Below are positions 1 to 8,610 of a stretch of DNA of 16,531 nt, piece after piece. The first letter of the stretch is position 1; each line of letters starts with the position of its first letter. Both the position numbers and the translations under genes were made by a program. The stretch covers positions 1-16,531 of the forward strand of contig CAMXLV010000031.1 in NCBI GenBank assembly GCA_947244675.1. The letters run 5' to 3'. Under the pieces are notes generated by a model that was not told the DNA's origin, did not search any database, and saw nothing but the letters and a program-made list of their open reading frames with translations. This DNA is from an uncultured Clostridium sp. (GTDB lineage: Bacteria; Bacillota_A; Clostridia; TANB77; CAG-508).

Positions 1-346
1 GTGGTTGAACTCCACCTTTAGCTGCTAAAACTGTTACTGCTCCATCAAGAACTTTTAATGATCTTTGTACCTCTACTGTAAAGTCAACGTGTCCTGGTGT
101 ATCAATAATATTGATTCTATTATTATTCCAGAAACAAGTTGTACAAGCAGATGTAATAGTAATACCTCTTTCTTGTTCTTGTGCCATCCAGTCCATAGTA
201 GCTGCACCTTCGTGTGTTTCACCTATTTTGTGAACTTTACCTGTATAAAATAAGATTCTTTCTGTTGTTGTTGTTTTTCCGGCATCTATATGTGCCATGA
301 TTCCTATATTTCTAGTTCTTTCTAGTGGGTATTCTCTTCCTGCCAT
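1..346 (-). CDS. fusA: Elongation factor G, N-terminal part (cut by window edge)
   Basis: The first 115 codons of EF-G, the GTPase that drives ribosome translocation and, with RRF, ribosome recycling in the cytoplasm. The reading begins [20 protein letters not shown]. The G1/P-loop AHIDAGKT lies at residues 18-25, the switch I motif RGITIT at 60-65, and the G3 motif DTPGH at 82-86. These are diagnostic for the translational GTPase family, and the start context matches bacterial EF-G rather than EF-Tu. The ATG at 346 is preceded by a purine-rich AAGGGGG site. The gene is the third of the str operon, 172 bp downstream of rpsG, a gap filled largely by an inverted-repeat element. The C-terminal five-sixths lie outside the window. 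Identification is very secure; only completeness cannot be judged. Confidence 0.98.
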   Translation of the reverse strand, partial: MAGREYPLERTRNIGIMAHIDAGKTTTTERILFYTGKVHKIGETHEGAATMDWMAQEQERGITITSACTTCFWNNNRINIIDTPGHVDFTVEVQRSLKVLDGAVTVLAAKGGVQP

Positions 347-392
347 TTTTCTATTTTCCCCCTTCCAATTTTTCTTTTTACACTTATACTTT

Positions 393-518
393 AAATTTTA
401 ATTAAAAGTGATAAGATGTGCATTTTTGATATTTGTTTTCAATTGATGGCGTACGATGGTACGTTGAAATTGATAACAAATAACGAAAATGTGCAGATGA
501 TTGCTTTTAATTAAAATT

Positions 519-519
<1 letters not shown>
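393..519. repeat. Large imperfect palindrome between rpsG and fusA
   Basis: The outer arms at 393-408 and 504-519 are perfectly complementary over 16 bp (AAATTTTAATTAAAAG and its complement). Inside them, 421-444 and 468-491 match at 21 of 24 positions, and the centre is a CGTAC-gatg-GTACG hairpin (450-463). The element starts at the rpsG stop codon and ends 47 nt before the fusA start, so it would be transcribed inside the operon mRNA. It lacks a clear U-tract after the outer arm on the minus strand, which argues against a simple terminator. It could be an attenuator, a processing or stability element, or a small palindromic insertion. Confidence 0.75.
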
Positions 520-1150
<631 letters not shown>

Positions 1151-1157
1151 TATTTAC

Positions 1158-1571
1158 CTATTTTTTAGGTCTTTTTGCTCCATATTTAGAACGCGCTTGC
1201 ATTCTATCCTTAACACCTGCTGTATCTAAAGTTCCTCTAATGATATGGTATCTAACACCTGGAAGGTCTTTTACCCTACCACCTCTGATTAATACAACAC
1301 TGTGTTCTTGTAAGTTATGTCCTATACCTGGGATATAAGATGTAACTTCATAACCATTAGAAAGTCTAACTCTGGCAACTTTTCTTAAAGCTGAGTTTGG
1401 CTTTTTAGGGGTAACTGTTTTAACTACAGTACATACACCTCTTTTTTGTGGAGCTCTACTATTAGTTAGTTTTTTATTTTTAGAATTCCATCCATGTTGA
1501 AGTGCAGGTGCTGTTGATTTTGTTACTCCTGTTTTTCTTCCTTTTCTTACTAATTGATTAATGGTTGGCAC
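1158..1571 (-). CDS. rpsL: 30S ribosomal protein S12
   Basis: Protein of the 30S decoding centre that controls accuracy of tRNA selection. The 137-residue length, with the lysine-rich insertion after residue 25, is the Gram-positive S12 form (E. coli S12 is shorter). The near-invariant core [17 protein letters not shown] and the [13 protein letters not shown] segment are both present. The lysines at the two positions where streptomycin resistance mutations classically arise are wild type, so no resistance is predicted from this gene. The start is GTG at 1571 with an AGGAGGTG site upstream; the gene ends in TAG. It is the first gene of the str operon and follows a near-consensus promoter at 1610-1638. 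Confidence 0.99.
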   Translation of the reverse strand: MPTINQLVRKGRKTGVTKSTAPALQHGWNSKNKKLTNSRAPQKRGVCTVVKTVTPKKPNSALRKVARVRLSNGYEVTSYIPGIGHNLQEHSVVLIRGGRVKDLPGVRYHIIRGTLDTAGVKDRMQARSKYGAKRPKK

Positions 1572-1609
1572 TTAAATTTCACCTCCTACTTTTCTTTTTA
1601 ACGTTTTTT

Positions 1610-1638
1610 ATTGTATCATGTTTTGGCTGATAAGTCAA
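1610..1638 (-). promoter_or_regulatory. Sigma-70 (SigA) type promoter of the str operon
   Basis: On the minus strand the -35 is TTGACT (1633-1638) and the -10 is TACAAT (1610-1615), separated by exactly 17 nt. It sits about 40 nt upstream of the rpsL GTG start, with AGGAGGTG between. No terminator or leader structure intervenes, so rpsL appears to be the first gene of the transcript. Confidence 0.85.
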
Positions 1639-1741
1639 GAAAAAGTAGTAATTTTATCAAATAATCCCAATTTATTCTAACAAATTTTAGAAGAGCAAAA
1701 ATTTATTCAAAATTTGGTATGAAGTCGAAATCGTAAACTTA

Positions 1742-1770
1742 TTGACATATAAAGAAATTATTGCTATAAT
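1742..1770 (+). promoter_or_regulatory. Perfect consensus SigA promoter for the surface LRR gene
   Basis: TTGACA (1742-1747), a 17-nt spacer and TATAAT (1765-1770) match the housekeeping consensus at all 12 positions. The predicted transcript start near 1777 leaves a leader of roughly 57 nt before the ATG at 1834. The promoter is divergent from the str operon promoter about 100 bp away. Confidence 0.9.
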
Positions 1771-1833
1771 CCAATTAAAACTGAGAATTTATCATTATTT
1801 ATGCCCCTATCACAAAAGAAAGAAGAGGTTTTT

Positions 1834-3543
1834 ATGAAAAATAAAGAAAACAAAGGTATTACACTAATTGCTTTAATCATCACTATTCTTGTTTTACTAA
1901 TATTAGCAACCATAAGTGTCCAAACATTAACAGGAGATAATAGTCTGCTGGCAAAAGCAACTACAGCCAAAAACGAAACAAAAAAAATGAACTATAAAGA
2001 AATCATCGAAATCATTGGACTCGGATTGCAAAGTGATAGAATTATGCAAAATTGGAATACACAAAAATACATGGATCTTTATCAAGAAGCTATTAGCAAA
2101 GATGATGCCTTTGCTAATGCTCAGGAAATCAAACAATTGACAGATAAAGAGGAAATAACTATCCAAATCATAACAGAAGAAGGATGGATTTATTGGGTAA
2201 CTGCCAATAAAGTAGAATATAAAGAAAATCTGCCACCCTCCTTACCAGAACCAGAATATGAAGAAACAGATTTATATGCTTCTTTGAATGGAAATACTTT
2301 ATGCTTTTTTGATAATGAAACAGAAGCAACAGAATTTGCAGATAGCACAGAACATATTTATGGAAATATACGTGGAAGAGTTTTCACAAGAGGTTATCAA
2401 CGCCCTCCTGATACTCCTTGGATAGGCGAAGCCGAAAAAATTCAAACAATTAATTTTGCAACTGCAGTAGTCCCAACCAATATGGCTTGCTATTTTTCAG
2501 ATTTAACCTCTCTTACCAAAATTGAAAATATAAAAAACTTAAAGACAGAAAAAGTTACTAGTATGTATGCTTTATTCTATAATTGCACTAGTTTAGAAGA
2601 AATTAGTTTATCTAACTTTAACACAAAAAATGTAGAAACCATGGATGCTATGTTCTACAATTGTACTAGCCTAAAAAGTATTATTCTATCAACACTAGAC
2701 ACCAGTAAAGTAACAAATATGAATTCCATGTTTGCAAAGTGTAGTAATTTAACTAATTTAGATTTATCTTCTTTTGATATGAGCCTTGTAAAAGATATGG
2801 GATATATGTTTCAACTCTCTAGCAAACTACAAACTATTACTTTTCCACAAAACCTAAATACTAGCCAAGCTACTTTTATGAGAGAAATGTTCTCCAACGG
2901 CACTAGTTTAACAACTTTAGATTTATCTCAATTTGATACAAGTAATGTAACAAATATGCTTAGAATGTTTAGTGATTGTACTAGCTTAACCACTCTAAAT
3001 TTATCTGGCTTTGATACTAGCCAAATAACTGATATGACTGCAATGTTTCAAAATTGTCATAGCTTAACTTCTTTAGATTTATCTAGTTTTACTACACCAA
3101 ACGTAACTGCTATGGATTCTGTATTTAAAAATTGCCAACAATTGAAAACTTTATCCCTTCCTAATTTTAATACTGAAAAAGTAACAATTATGGCGTCTAT
3201 GTTCGAAGGATGTAGTAACTTAGTCTCACTAGATTTATCTTCCTTTTACACAAAAAATACAACAAATTTTGCTGGTATGTTTTGGAATTGTTCTAACTTA
3301 AAAGAACTTAACTGTAGTGGATTTGAAATAAAAAGTACTGCTTATATAGGAGATATGTTTAACGGATGCAACACTTTACAAAAATTAGATATTCGTAAAT
3401 TTAACTTAGAAAATCACACTGGTACCAAAACTTACGCATTTTATAACATTCCTAATAATACTGAAATACTAACCAATGAAAAAATGAAAATATGGTTTTC
3501 AACCAATTATCCTTCTTTTACCAATATCAAGCTAGTCTCTTAA
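1834..3543 (+). CDS. BspA/DUF285-type leucine-rich repeat surface protein with prepilin-like leader
   Basis: Predicted 569-residue exported protein. It opens with the short basic leader MKNKENKG followed by ITLIALIITILVLLILATIS, the pattern of a class III (type IV prepilin) signal cut after Gly8. The usual Phe at +1 is Ile, and the usual Glu at +5 is Ala. After a coiled linker and a roughly 150-residue spacer, residues about 216-533 consist of twelve repeats of about 26 residues with the pattern MxxMFxxCxSLTxLDLSxFDTSxVTxM. That pattern is characteristic of the BspA-like/DUF285 family, which includes Listeria-type 26-residue surface repeats. Those repeats are known from adhesins and host-binding proteins; the ligand here is unknown. 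I chose the ATG at 1834 because AGAAGAGG lies upstream; an in-frame ATG at 1801 has no ribosome binding site. Monocistronic, with its own consensus promoter and terminator. Family call secure; function inferred. Confidence 0.88.
   Translation: MKNKENKGITLIALIITILVLLILATISVQTLTGDNSLLAKATTAKNETKKMNYKEIIEIIGLGLQSDRIMQNWNTQKYMDLYQEAISKDDAFANAQEIKQLTDKEEITIQIITEEGWIYWVTANKVEYKENLPPSLPEPEYEETDLYASLNGNTLCFFDNETEATEFADSTEHIYGNIRGRVFTRGYQRPPDTPWIGEAEKIQTINFATAVVPTNMACYFSDLTSLTKIENIKNLKTEKVTSMYALFYNCTSLEEISLSNFNTKNVETMDAMFYNCTSLKSIILSTLDTSKVTNMNSMFAKCSNLTNLDLSSFDMSLVKDMGYMFQLSSKLQTITFPQNLNTSQATFMREMFSNGTSLTTLDLSQFDTSNVTNMLRMFSDCTSLTTLNLSGFDTSQITDMTAMFQNCHSLTSLDLSSFTTPNVTAMDSVFKNCQQLKTLSLPNFNTEKVTIMASMFEGCSNLVSLDLSSFYTKNTTNFAGMFWNCSNLKELNCSGFEIKSTAYIGDMFNGCNTLQKLDIRKFNLENHTGTKTYAFYNIPNNTEILTNEKMKIWFSTNYPSFTNIKLVS
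2482..3435 (+). repeat. Twelve tandem BspA-type LRR units within the surface gene
   Basis: Protein-level repeats of 26 residues (one of 27, and the two end units 28-29) that begin near Met-x-x-Met-Phe and end at Val-Thr-x-Met. The best-conserved core is SLTxLDLSxFDTSxVTxM. Units have diverged at the DNA level, so this is an old array rather than a recent expansion. The fifth unit carries one extra residue (FPQNLNTS), and the last two units lose the LDLS core. Confidence 0.85.
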
Positions 3544-3562
3544 TATTCTTTCTTTAATTTTA

Positions 3563-3605
3563 AAAAAATATGATAAAAATCTAAAAGATTTTTATCATAT
3601 TTTTT
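3563..3605. terminator. Bidirectional intrinsic terminator
   Basis: A perfect 19-bp stem (3563-3581 with 3587-3605) around a TAAAA loop, flanked by A6 and T6 so that a U-tract follows the stem on either strand. It lies between the convergent surface LRR gene and the 666-residue coiled-coil gene, whose TAG stop starts at the next base (3606-3608). Confidence 0.92.
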
Positions 3606-5606
3606 CTATCTTTCTCCATGATCTACTTCTTGGTTTTCTTGTGCTTTTATTAAGTTTCCTAGTTCTTTCATTTCAGCGTCTGGTATTCTATCTTCAAATT
3701 CTTCGTCAATATTATTATTAGCTCTTAAAGCTTGTTTAAATGACTTTCTAATTTGTCTTTGTGTTCTCTTTTCACCATTTTCTGTATAAGCCATATCATT
3801 ATATCGATTTGCAACTTCTTGTAAGGTATCAATATCTCTATTTCCAATTGGTAAAGCTTCTTTTTTCTCGCCAAATATTTTATCAATGAATTTTCCTATT
3901 TTTGATTTAACTGGATTATATTCTCCTTCTATATCAGCAATTTCCCATCTTTGTGCCATGATAGCACGGTTGTATATTTCTAAATCCGTTTTTTTACTAA
4001 ATAATCTGTCCCAAATGCTTCCTTTCGATAATTTTTCTAAATCATACTTAATTTCTGTTTGTTCATATTTATTGCCAGATGCTTCTTGAATATAACGATC
4101 AAACACTTCCATTTTTTGTTCCATTTTCATATTCGTTGCATAAATGGCATTTATGATTGTCATATCTACTTTTCCATCTCTTGCTAATTTTATGATTGGT
4201 TTGATTGTTCCTTCTTCTTTAATACCAAGCTCTTTTTTTAAGTAAAATTCTAATTGTTTATCTGTATTAGAATTGATTCTGACACCATCTTTTATATCGG
4301 TTGCACTAATTTGATAACTTTGTCCATCATATTCTATACTTCCACTTCTTCCTATGCTTATTTTTAACATTGGCTTTAATGCTTTTTCTTCTTGCAATGC
4401 CTCTTGGATTGTTTCATTATATCTTTCTTCTTCTCTTTTTTCTCTACCTTCTACCATTTTTTCAAGCAATCCGTCTTCTTGTGCCTGTTTCATCATCTCA
4501 TCTTTCATTGCTTCTTTGATTGTTTCATTATATCTTTCTTCTTCTCTTTTTTCTCTACCTTCTACCATTTTTTCAAGTGTTTTATATTGGTTAAATAGGT
4601 TATAAACTCTACTTTTCTGGTTATTAATTTGTTCTAACATTTTAGCTAATTTTTCTTCACTTGCACCATTTTCCTTAGCCATTCCATACTCTTTTAAGGC
4701 TTCTTTTAGTTTATTTTCTTCTTTTATATATTTTGCCTGTAAATCTTCTTTTGTCATTCTTTCAAATGATTCTTCTTTTCTTTCTTGTTTCTTAGGTTTT
4801 TCATTTTCTTGAGCTGCTTTTTCTTTATTTTCTACTGTTTCTACTACTTCTCTGTTCGCTACATTTTCCTTTGGAAATTCTATTTTTTGCTCTTCTTTGT
4901 CAATCAAACTTAACTGTCCTAAAAATAAAATATATTGTTTTTCTATTATTTTGCTTCTATCACTTTTTTGATTCATTTGCCTCTTTACTGCTTCTTTGCT
5001 TTGTCTTACTTGTCTTAATTCATTCTCTAATGCAATTCTTTCTACTTCTTGTTTGGTTGTCTCTAATTCGATACTTTTAAATTTTTCTAATTGCTTTTGG
5101 ATTTCCTCTTCTTGTTTTTCATATTCTACATACATTTTTGGCAATTCATAATTCGTTTTGTCATTTTTTTCTTCTTCTATTTTTTCTTCTTTCATCTTTT
5201 TAGCATGTTCTCTGATGTTCTTCTTTACATTTTCTAATTGTTCTTTTCTTTTTATATTTTCTTCTTGTTGTTTTTTCATCTGCTCTATTTTAGCTTCTGC
5301 TTTTTTAATATTTTCCATGTATTGTTTTGTTTGTACTTCAAATGCTATATGTTCTTGTTTGTTATTTACGTCAATCTCCTTCATATTACCATTAGCCATT
5401 CTTTTTAATTGCCTTGTTTCCAAATAATTTTGAATTAGGGCATCATTTGCTTCTATTATTTTTTCTTGTCTCTCTATTTCTTTGCTTTTATCAGATATAT
5501 CTAGCCCAACCATTTCATTATGTACATTTACATATCCTTCTATAAAATTTTTAAAAGTATTTATTTGCATATTCTCAGAAAGTTTTTCCTTCTCATTTTT
5601 TTCCAT
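3606..5606 (-). CDS. Large lysine/glutamate-rich coiled-coil protein, unknown function
   Basis: 666-residue soluble-looking protein with no signal peptide or membrane segment. Residues about 1-400 are predominantly charged heptad-like coiled coil. Residues about 410-666 look globular (start LKISIGRSGSIEYDG). Two copies of a 20-residue segment with the core EGREKREEERY lie at 344-363 and 381-400. The N-terminus (TFKNFIEGYVNVHNEM, residues 17-32) and the block 158-240 (MYVEYEKQEEEIQKQLE onward) align by eye with the N-terminus and residues about 71-150 of the 800-residue protein upstream, so the two are paralogues. The ATG at 5606 follows AAAGGAG. It has its own extended -10 promoter (5661-5689) and ends at the 3563-3605 terminator. 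I do not recognise a named family; coiled coils of this type occur in scaffold, phage-tail, conjugation and SMC-like proteins, but no motif supports any one. Confidence 0.85.
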   Translation of the reverse strand: MEKNEKEKLSENMQINTFKNFIEGYVNVHNEMVGLDISDKSKEIERQEKIIEANDALIQNYLETRQLKRMANGNMKEIDVNNKQEHIAFEVQTKQYMENIKKAEAKIEQMKKQQEENIKRKEQLENVKKNIREHAKKMKEEKIEEEKNDKTNYELPKMYVEYEKQEEEIQKQLEKFKSIELETTKQEVERIALENELRQVRQSKEAVKRQMNQKSDRSKIIEKQYILFLGQLSLIDKEEQKIEFPKENVANREVVETVENKEKAAQENEKPKKQERKEESFERMTKEDLQAKYIKEENKLKEALKEYGMAKENGASEEKLAKMLEQINNQKSRVYNLFNQYKTLEKMVEGREKREEERYNETIKEAMKDEMMKQAQEDGLLEKMVEGREKREEERYNETIQEALQEEKALKPMLKISIGRSGSIEYDGQSYQISATDIKDGVRINSNTDKQLEFYLKKELGIKEEGTIKPIIKLARDGKVDMTIINAIYATNMKMEQKMEVFDRYIQEASGNKYEQTEIKYDLEKLSKGSIWDRLFSKKTDLEIYNRAIMAQRWEIADIEGEYNPVKSKIGKFIDKIFGEKKEALPIGNRDIDTLQEVANRYNDMAYTENGEKRTQRQIRKSFKQALRANNNIDEEFEDRIPDAEMKELGNLIKAQENQEVDHGER
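4407..4577 (-). repeat. Perfect 60-bp direct repeat inside the coiled-coil gene
   Basis: Positions 4407-4466 and 4518-4577 are identical over 60 bp with a 111-bp period (37 codons), so expansion or loss would keep the reading frame. The copies encode the 20-residue EGREKREEERY-containing segment. The intervening 51 bp are not duplicated, and identity at third positions implies a recent event. Confidence 0.93.
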
Positions 5607-5660
5607 ATTTTTCTCCTTTCAACTATAAAATATAGTTATCACATTTTACATCTATTATCT

Positions 5661-5702
5661 ATTATAGCATATTTTAGGAGATTTTACAAGTAATTTACAT
5701 AA
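5661..5702 (-). promoter_or_regulatory. Extended -10 promoter of the 666-residue gene with shared upstream element
   Basis: On the minus strand the -35 is TTGTAA (5684-5689), followed by 17 nt and TATAAT (5661-5666), preceded by TGC, an extended -10. The 16-nt stretch 5687-5702, overlapping the -35, recurs with 15 of 16 identities at 8564-8579 at exactly the same offset from the -35 of the paralogous gene. The leader also carries a 7-bp hairpin (AACTATA-aaa-TATAGTT, 5621-5637) just upstream of the ribosome binding site. Confidence 0.78.
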
Positions 5703-5763
5703 TTTTAATAAAATTGTCATCATTTGGTAATCTTTGTAATAATTTTGATTTTTCCTACTCAAC

Positions 5764-5810
5764 AAAAATAGGAGATTACAAAACAAACTGTTTCATAATC
5801 TCCTATTTTT
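5764..5810 (-). terminator. Intrinsic terminator after the 92-residue gene
   Basis: A perfect 15-bp stem (5764-5778 with 5796-5810) with a 17-nt loop; on the minus strand the stem ends in TATTTTTGTT. It overlaps the TAA stop of the upstream small gene (5809-5811) and separates that transcript from the promoter of the 666-residue gene. Confidence 0.85.
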
Positions 5811-6087
5811 ATTCAAAATCTTCTTGGTTTAGCAAAGCTTTCTGCCCTACTATTGCTAGTAATCTCTGAATTAAATCTTGGTCTACTAAATTACTATAAT
5901 TTCCATTTTCTAATTTATAAATAAATTCTATTTGATAGTTTCCTTCATATTTTTCTAAATCATTTACTTTTTCTAATTGCTCAGCAATATCTTCTATGAC
6001 ATAATAATATTTGTTTCCATTATATTCAATATTATCAATTACTAGCCACTCTTTTTCTGCAAATTTAATTCTAGTTTTGTATGTCAT
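5809..6087 (-). CDS. Small acidic protein, unknown function, coupled to the 800-residue coiled-coil gene
   Basis: 92 residues, no signal peptide or membrane segment. It is rich in Tyr, Asn, Glu and Asp, with a mixed beta/alpha look: WLVIDNIEYNGNKYYYVIEDI, then NYQIEFIYKLENGNYSNLVD, then a C-terminal helix. I do not recognise a family. The ATG at 6087 has a clear GGGAGG site, and the TAG stop of the upstream coiled-coil gene directly abuts it (only 13 nt lie between stop and start), so the two are co-transcribed and probably translationally coupled. The gene is followed by its own terminator. The tight coupling suggests a partner, chaperone or regulator of the large protein, but this is context-based inference only. 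Confidence 0.85.
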   Translation of the reverse strand: MTYKTRIKFAEKEWLVIDNIEYNGNKYYYVIEDIAEQLEKVNDLEKYEGNYQIEFIYKLENGNYSNLVDQDLIQRLLAIVGQKALLNQEDFE

Positions 6088-6100
6088 TTGTTTTTCCTCC

Positions 6101-8503
6101 CTATTTTTCTATTTCTTCTGGCTGTACTTCTTTTTCATATCTTTTTATTTCTGTTTCTACTTTACTTTCTTGTGGTACTTCTACTTTTGTCGTTTTTCTA
6201 ATATCTCTTTGTCCTTGTTTTTGTGCTTGGTACAGAGCATTTACCATTGCCATTATAACAGCTGTATAGTCAACACCTTGTTCTAAGGCAGGAATTGCTG
6301 CTTTACTTACTAAATCAACATTTGTTTTAAATGGTACTTTTCCATTTTTAAAGAAGTCTACTACTGCATCCATATCTGCTTTACTTCCAAAAGAAAAAGC
6401 TGTATAGTCAAATTCTGGGTGATTTTCCATATAGTTTGTACTTCTTCCTACTGCATTTTGATTTACTTTATTATAGTAGTTTACTGCATTTTCTAAAGCT
6501 GTTAGGTTTTCTTTTTGGTCAATTAATTGCTTTGTTTCTTCTGCTACTTTTGCAGCTTCTGTATGAACATTGATATCTTCTTTATGATAAGCACCATTAA
6601 AGCTCCAATCGGTTCCATCTAAATTAGCTCTTTCTGCTTTATCAAATCCTGCATTTACACTTTGTCTTGTAATTGCTTCTTGTGCTTTTATTGCTTCTGG
6701 GGTATCTGAAATATTGGCTTCTCCTTTTACTTCTACATTTTTTAACTGCTCATTACTAGATTGTACCATTTGTTGGTTTGCCATATTGTCTCTAATTTGT
6801 TGATAAGCTCCTATTACAGAGGTAGCAATAGCAATGTTAGATAATAGTAATCTGCCTTTATTTTGTTGCCCTTTATCTAATATTTCAATTGGAGATTCTA
6901 CACTATACATACCTACATCAATACGATTTTTTCCTTTTCCTCTAATATAAGTTTGTCTTCTCGCATTTTTTTGCATATCACCTGTAAGTAATCTTACAGT
7001 TCTAAAGTCTTCTTTTTGATAAGCTTCTCTTCTCATTTTAGATAAATTCGCCATCATTGCGTTTCTTTCTCTGTTATCTGGATTAAATTTTGCTCCAAGC
7101 CATCCTGATATGTTTCGATGAGAACTAGATTTTTTCTTAGCTCCTTCCTCAAAAATATCAATTTGTGTTTGCCACCTTTTTCCTCCATCAACTGCTCTTA
7201 GATAATAATCTACACACTCACTATATTCTTTTTCTTGCTCTTTTGTCCATCTCTTTTCTCCAATTGTTCTTAATTCTTTCATTCTATTATAACTTGCTTG
7301 CGCAGATTCATTTAGTTGTTTTATTTTATCTCCATTTTCTCTATGTAAACGATTTCTTACTACATCCAAATAGGCATTATTTACTTTATATTGTTTCATA
7401 AATTGTGGATCTAAATAGTCTGTATCAAAGTAATCTTTTATTTTTTGATCAAATGCATCATTTATTTCTTCACTTTTTTCTACTAATACTCTAAATTCCT
7501 CTGTACTTAATCCATCAATGTTGTTTTGCATTTCTTCTATTTTTTTACGGGTTTTAAATATTCTATTTGGTAACATACTACCAACTTTTATAATAGCTTT
7601 TATTGGTACTAATGGTACACTCAATACTTTTTGTAATGTATCTTCGTTTTTATGTGGTAATAGTTTCATATTGGCTAATTGATAAAGTTTATGCTGAATA
7701 CTTCCAACATGTTCTGTATTGGTACTATTATATATTTCCCAAAAAGAACGAATTGGCAATTTTCTTTGTTTGTCCTCAATTCTTGCTATTGGTTCTTTTT
7801 CTTCTTTTTTTAGTAATTTTCTTTTTTCATCTTCTAGTTTTTCGATTTCTCTTTTAAAGTCTTCTACTTTTTGTTCATTTTCTTTGTACTTTTCTATTAA
7901 TTTTTTATACTTTTCTATGTCTTTTTCTATTGTTTCGATACGATTTTCTTTTTTTCCTTGCTCTGCCTCTTTTGTTGACTGTTTTTCTTTTTTGAATTCA
8001 TCTTCTTTTTTTGATTCATCTTCTTTTTTGGATTTTGCCTCTTTTTTTATTTCCGTTTTTTCATTTTTATCCATTTGCTTTACTTTTTCCACAAAAATAG
8101 TATAGTCTTTTTCTATTTTTTCTATTTTAGTTTTTATTGATGTCATTTGCCCTAAAAGAGTTTGTTTATTTGTTTTTACTTCTTTTAACTTTTCTTTTAG
8201 TCTATTTACTTCTGCTTCTTCTCCAATTTTTCCTTCTTTTTCTTCTAATCTTTGTTTAATTTCTTGCTCTTGTTTAAAAAAACTCATATACATTCTAGTA
8301 ATGACTTCGTTCTTCTCACTTTTTATTTGTTCTAGAATTTGCTCTTCTTTCCATTTAGCAGCTCTTTTTAAAATTATTTCTTTTGTTTTGTTTAGTTCTT
8401 GTTTTCGGTTTTTGTCTTCTTTCCCGTTTTTAGCTAATTTCTCTAGTTCTTTTTGGATGTTTTTATAGCCTTCTAAGAAATCTTTGAAAATATTTTCTTC
8501 CAT
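6101..8503 (-). CDS. Large coiled-coil protein, paralogue of the 666-residue protein, unknown function
   Basis: 800 residues from the ATG at 8503, chosen because AAGGAAGGAG precedes it; an upstream in-frame ATG (8566) falls inside the promoter and lacks a site. Residues 1-235 are Lys/Glu-rich coiled coil, including a low-complexity KKEDESKKEDEFKKEKQ run at about 159-175. Residues about 250-540 look globular and basic (for example GMYSVESPIEIL at 531-542). A moderately hydrophobic stretch, RLLLSNIAIATSVIGAY, at 551-567 may be a weak membrane or buried helix. The C-terminal part (about 620-765) is alanine-rich and soluble-looking, and the end is charged. The N-terminus (NIFKDFLEGYKNIQKEL) and the block around 71-150 match the 666-residue protein. 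First gene of a two-gene transcript with the 92-residue protein. No enzymatic or nucleic-acid-binding motif recognised; large intracellular scaffold-like proteins are the best generic description. Confidence 0.85.
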   Translation of the reverse strand: MEENIFKDFLEGYKNIQKELEKLAKNGKEDKNRKQELNKTKEIILKRAAKWKEEQILEQIKSEKNEVITRMYMSFFKQEQEIKQRLEEKEGKIGEEAEVNRLKEKLKEVKTNKQTLLGQMTSIKTKIEKIEKDYTIFVEKVKQMDKNEKTEIKKEAKSKKEDESKKEDEFKKEKQSTKEAEQGKKENRIETIEKDIEKYKKLIEKYKENEQKVEDFKREIEKLEDEKRKLLKKEEKEPIARIEDKQRKLPIRSFWEIYNSTNTEHVGSIQHKLYQLANMKLLPHKNEDTLQKVLSVPLVPIKAIIKVGSMLPNRIFKTRKKIEEMQNNIDGLSTEEFRVLVEKSEEINDAFDQKIKDYFDTDYLDPQFMKQYKVNNAYLDVVRNRLHRENGDKIKQLNESAQASYNRMKELRTIGEKRWTKEQEKEYSECVDYYLRAVDGGKRWQTQIDIFEEGAKKKSSSHRNISGWLGAKFNPDNRERNAMMANLSKMRREAYQKEDFRTVRLLTGDMQKNARRQTYIRGKGKNRIDVGMYSVESPIEILDKGQQNKGRLLLSNIAIATSVIGAYQQIRDNMANQQMVQSSNEQLKNVEVKGEANISDTPEAIKAQEAITRQSVNAGFDKAERANLDGTDWSFNGAYHKEDINVHTEAAKVAEETKQLIDQKENLTALENAVNYYNKVNQNAVGRSTNYMENHPEFDYTAFSFGSKADMDAVVDFFKNGKVPFKTNVDLVSKAAIPALEQGVDYTAVIMAMVNALYQAQKQGQRDIRKTTKVEVPQESKVETEIKRYEKEVQPEEIEK

Positions 8504-8537
8504 ATTTTTCTCCTTCCTTTTTCTACAACTACTTAAA

Positions 8538-8579
8538 ATTATACCAAATCTGGAAACTTTTTTCAAGTGATTTACATAA
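8538..8579 (-). promoter_or_regulatory. Promoter of the 800-residue gene with shared upstream element
   Basis: On the minus strand TTGAAA (8561-8566), a 17-nt spacer and TATAAT (8538-8543), with TGG before the -10. The element 8564-8579 (TTATGTAAATCACTTG on the minus strand) is the near-identical partner of 5687-5702 and overlaps the -35 in the same register. The ribosome binding site and first codons (GGAGAAAAATATGGAA) are also the same in both paralogues. Confidence 0.82.
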
Positions 8580-8585
8580 AATTAT

Positions 8586-8600
8586 ACAATTAAAAATTGT
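8586..8600. promoter_or_regulatory. Possible operator dyad between divergent promoters
   Basis: ACAATT-aaa-AATTGT is a perfect 6-bp dyad located between the divergent promoters at 8538-8566 and 8611-8639. In such AT-rich DNA it may be chance; proposed only because of its position. Confidence 0.25.
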
Positions 8601-8610
8601 TAATATTTTA

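Noticed and set aside
4354..5427. Plus-strand Ser/Phe-rich open frames opposite the 666-residue gene
   Set aside because: They are antisense shadows of Lys/Glu-rich coiled-coil codons (CTT/TTC runs), with no ribosome binding sites or promoters.
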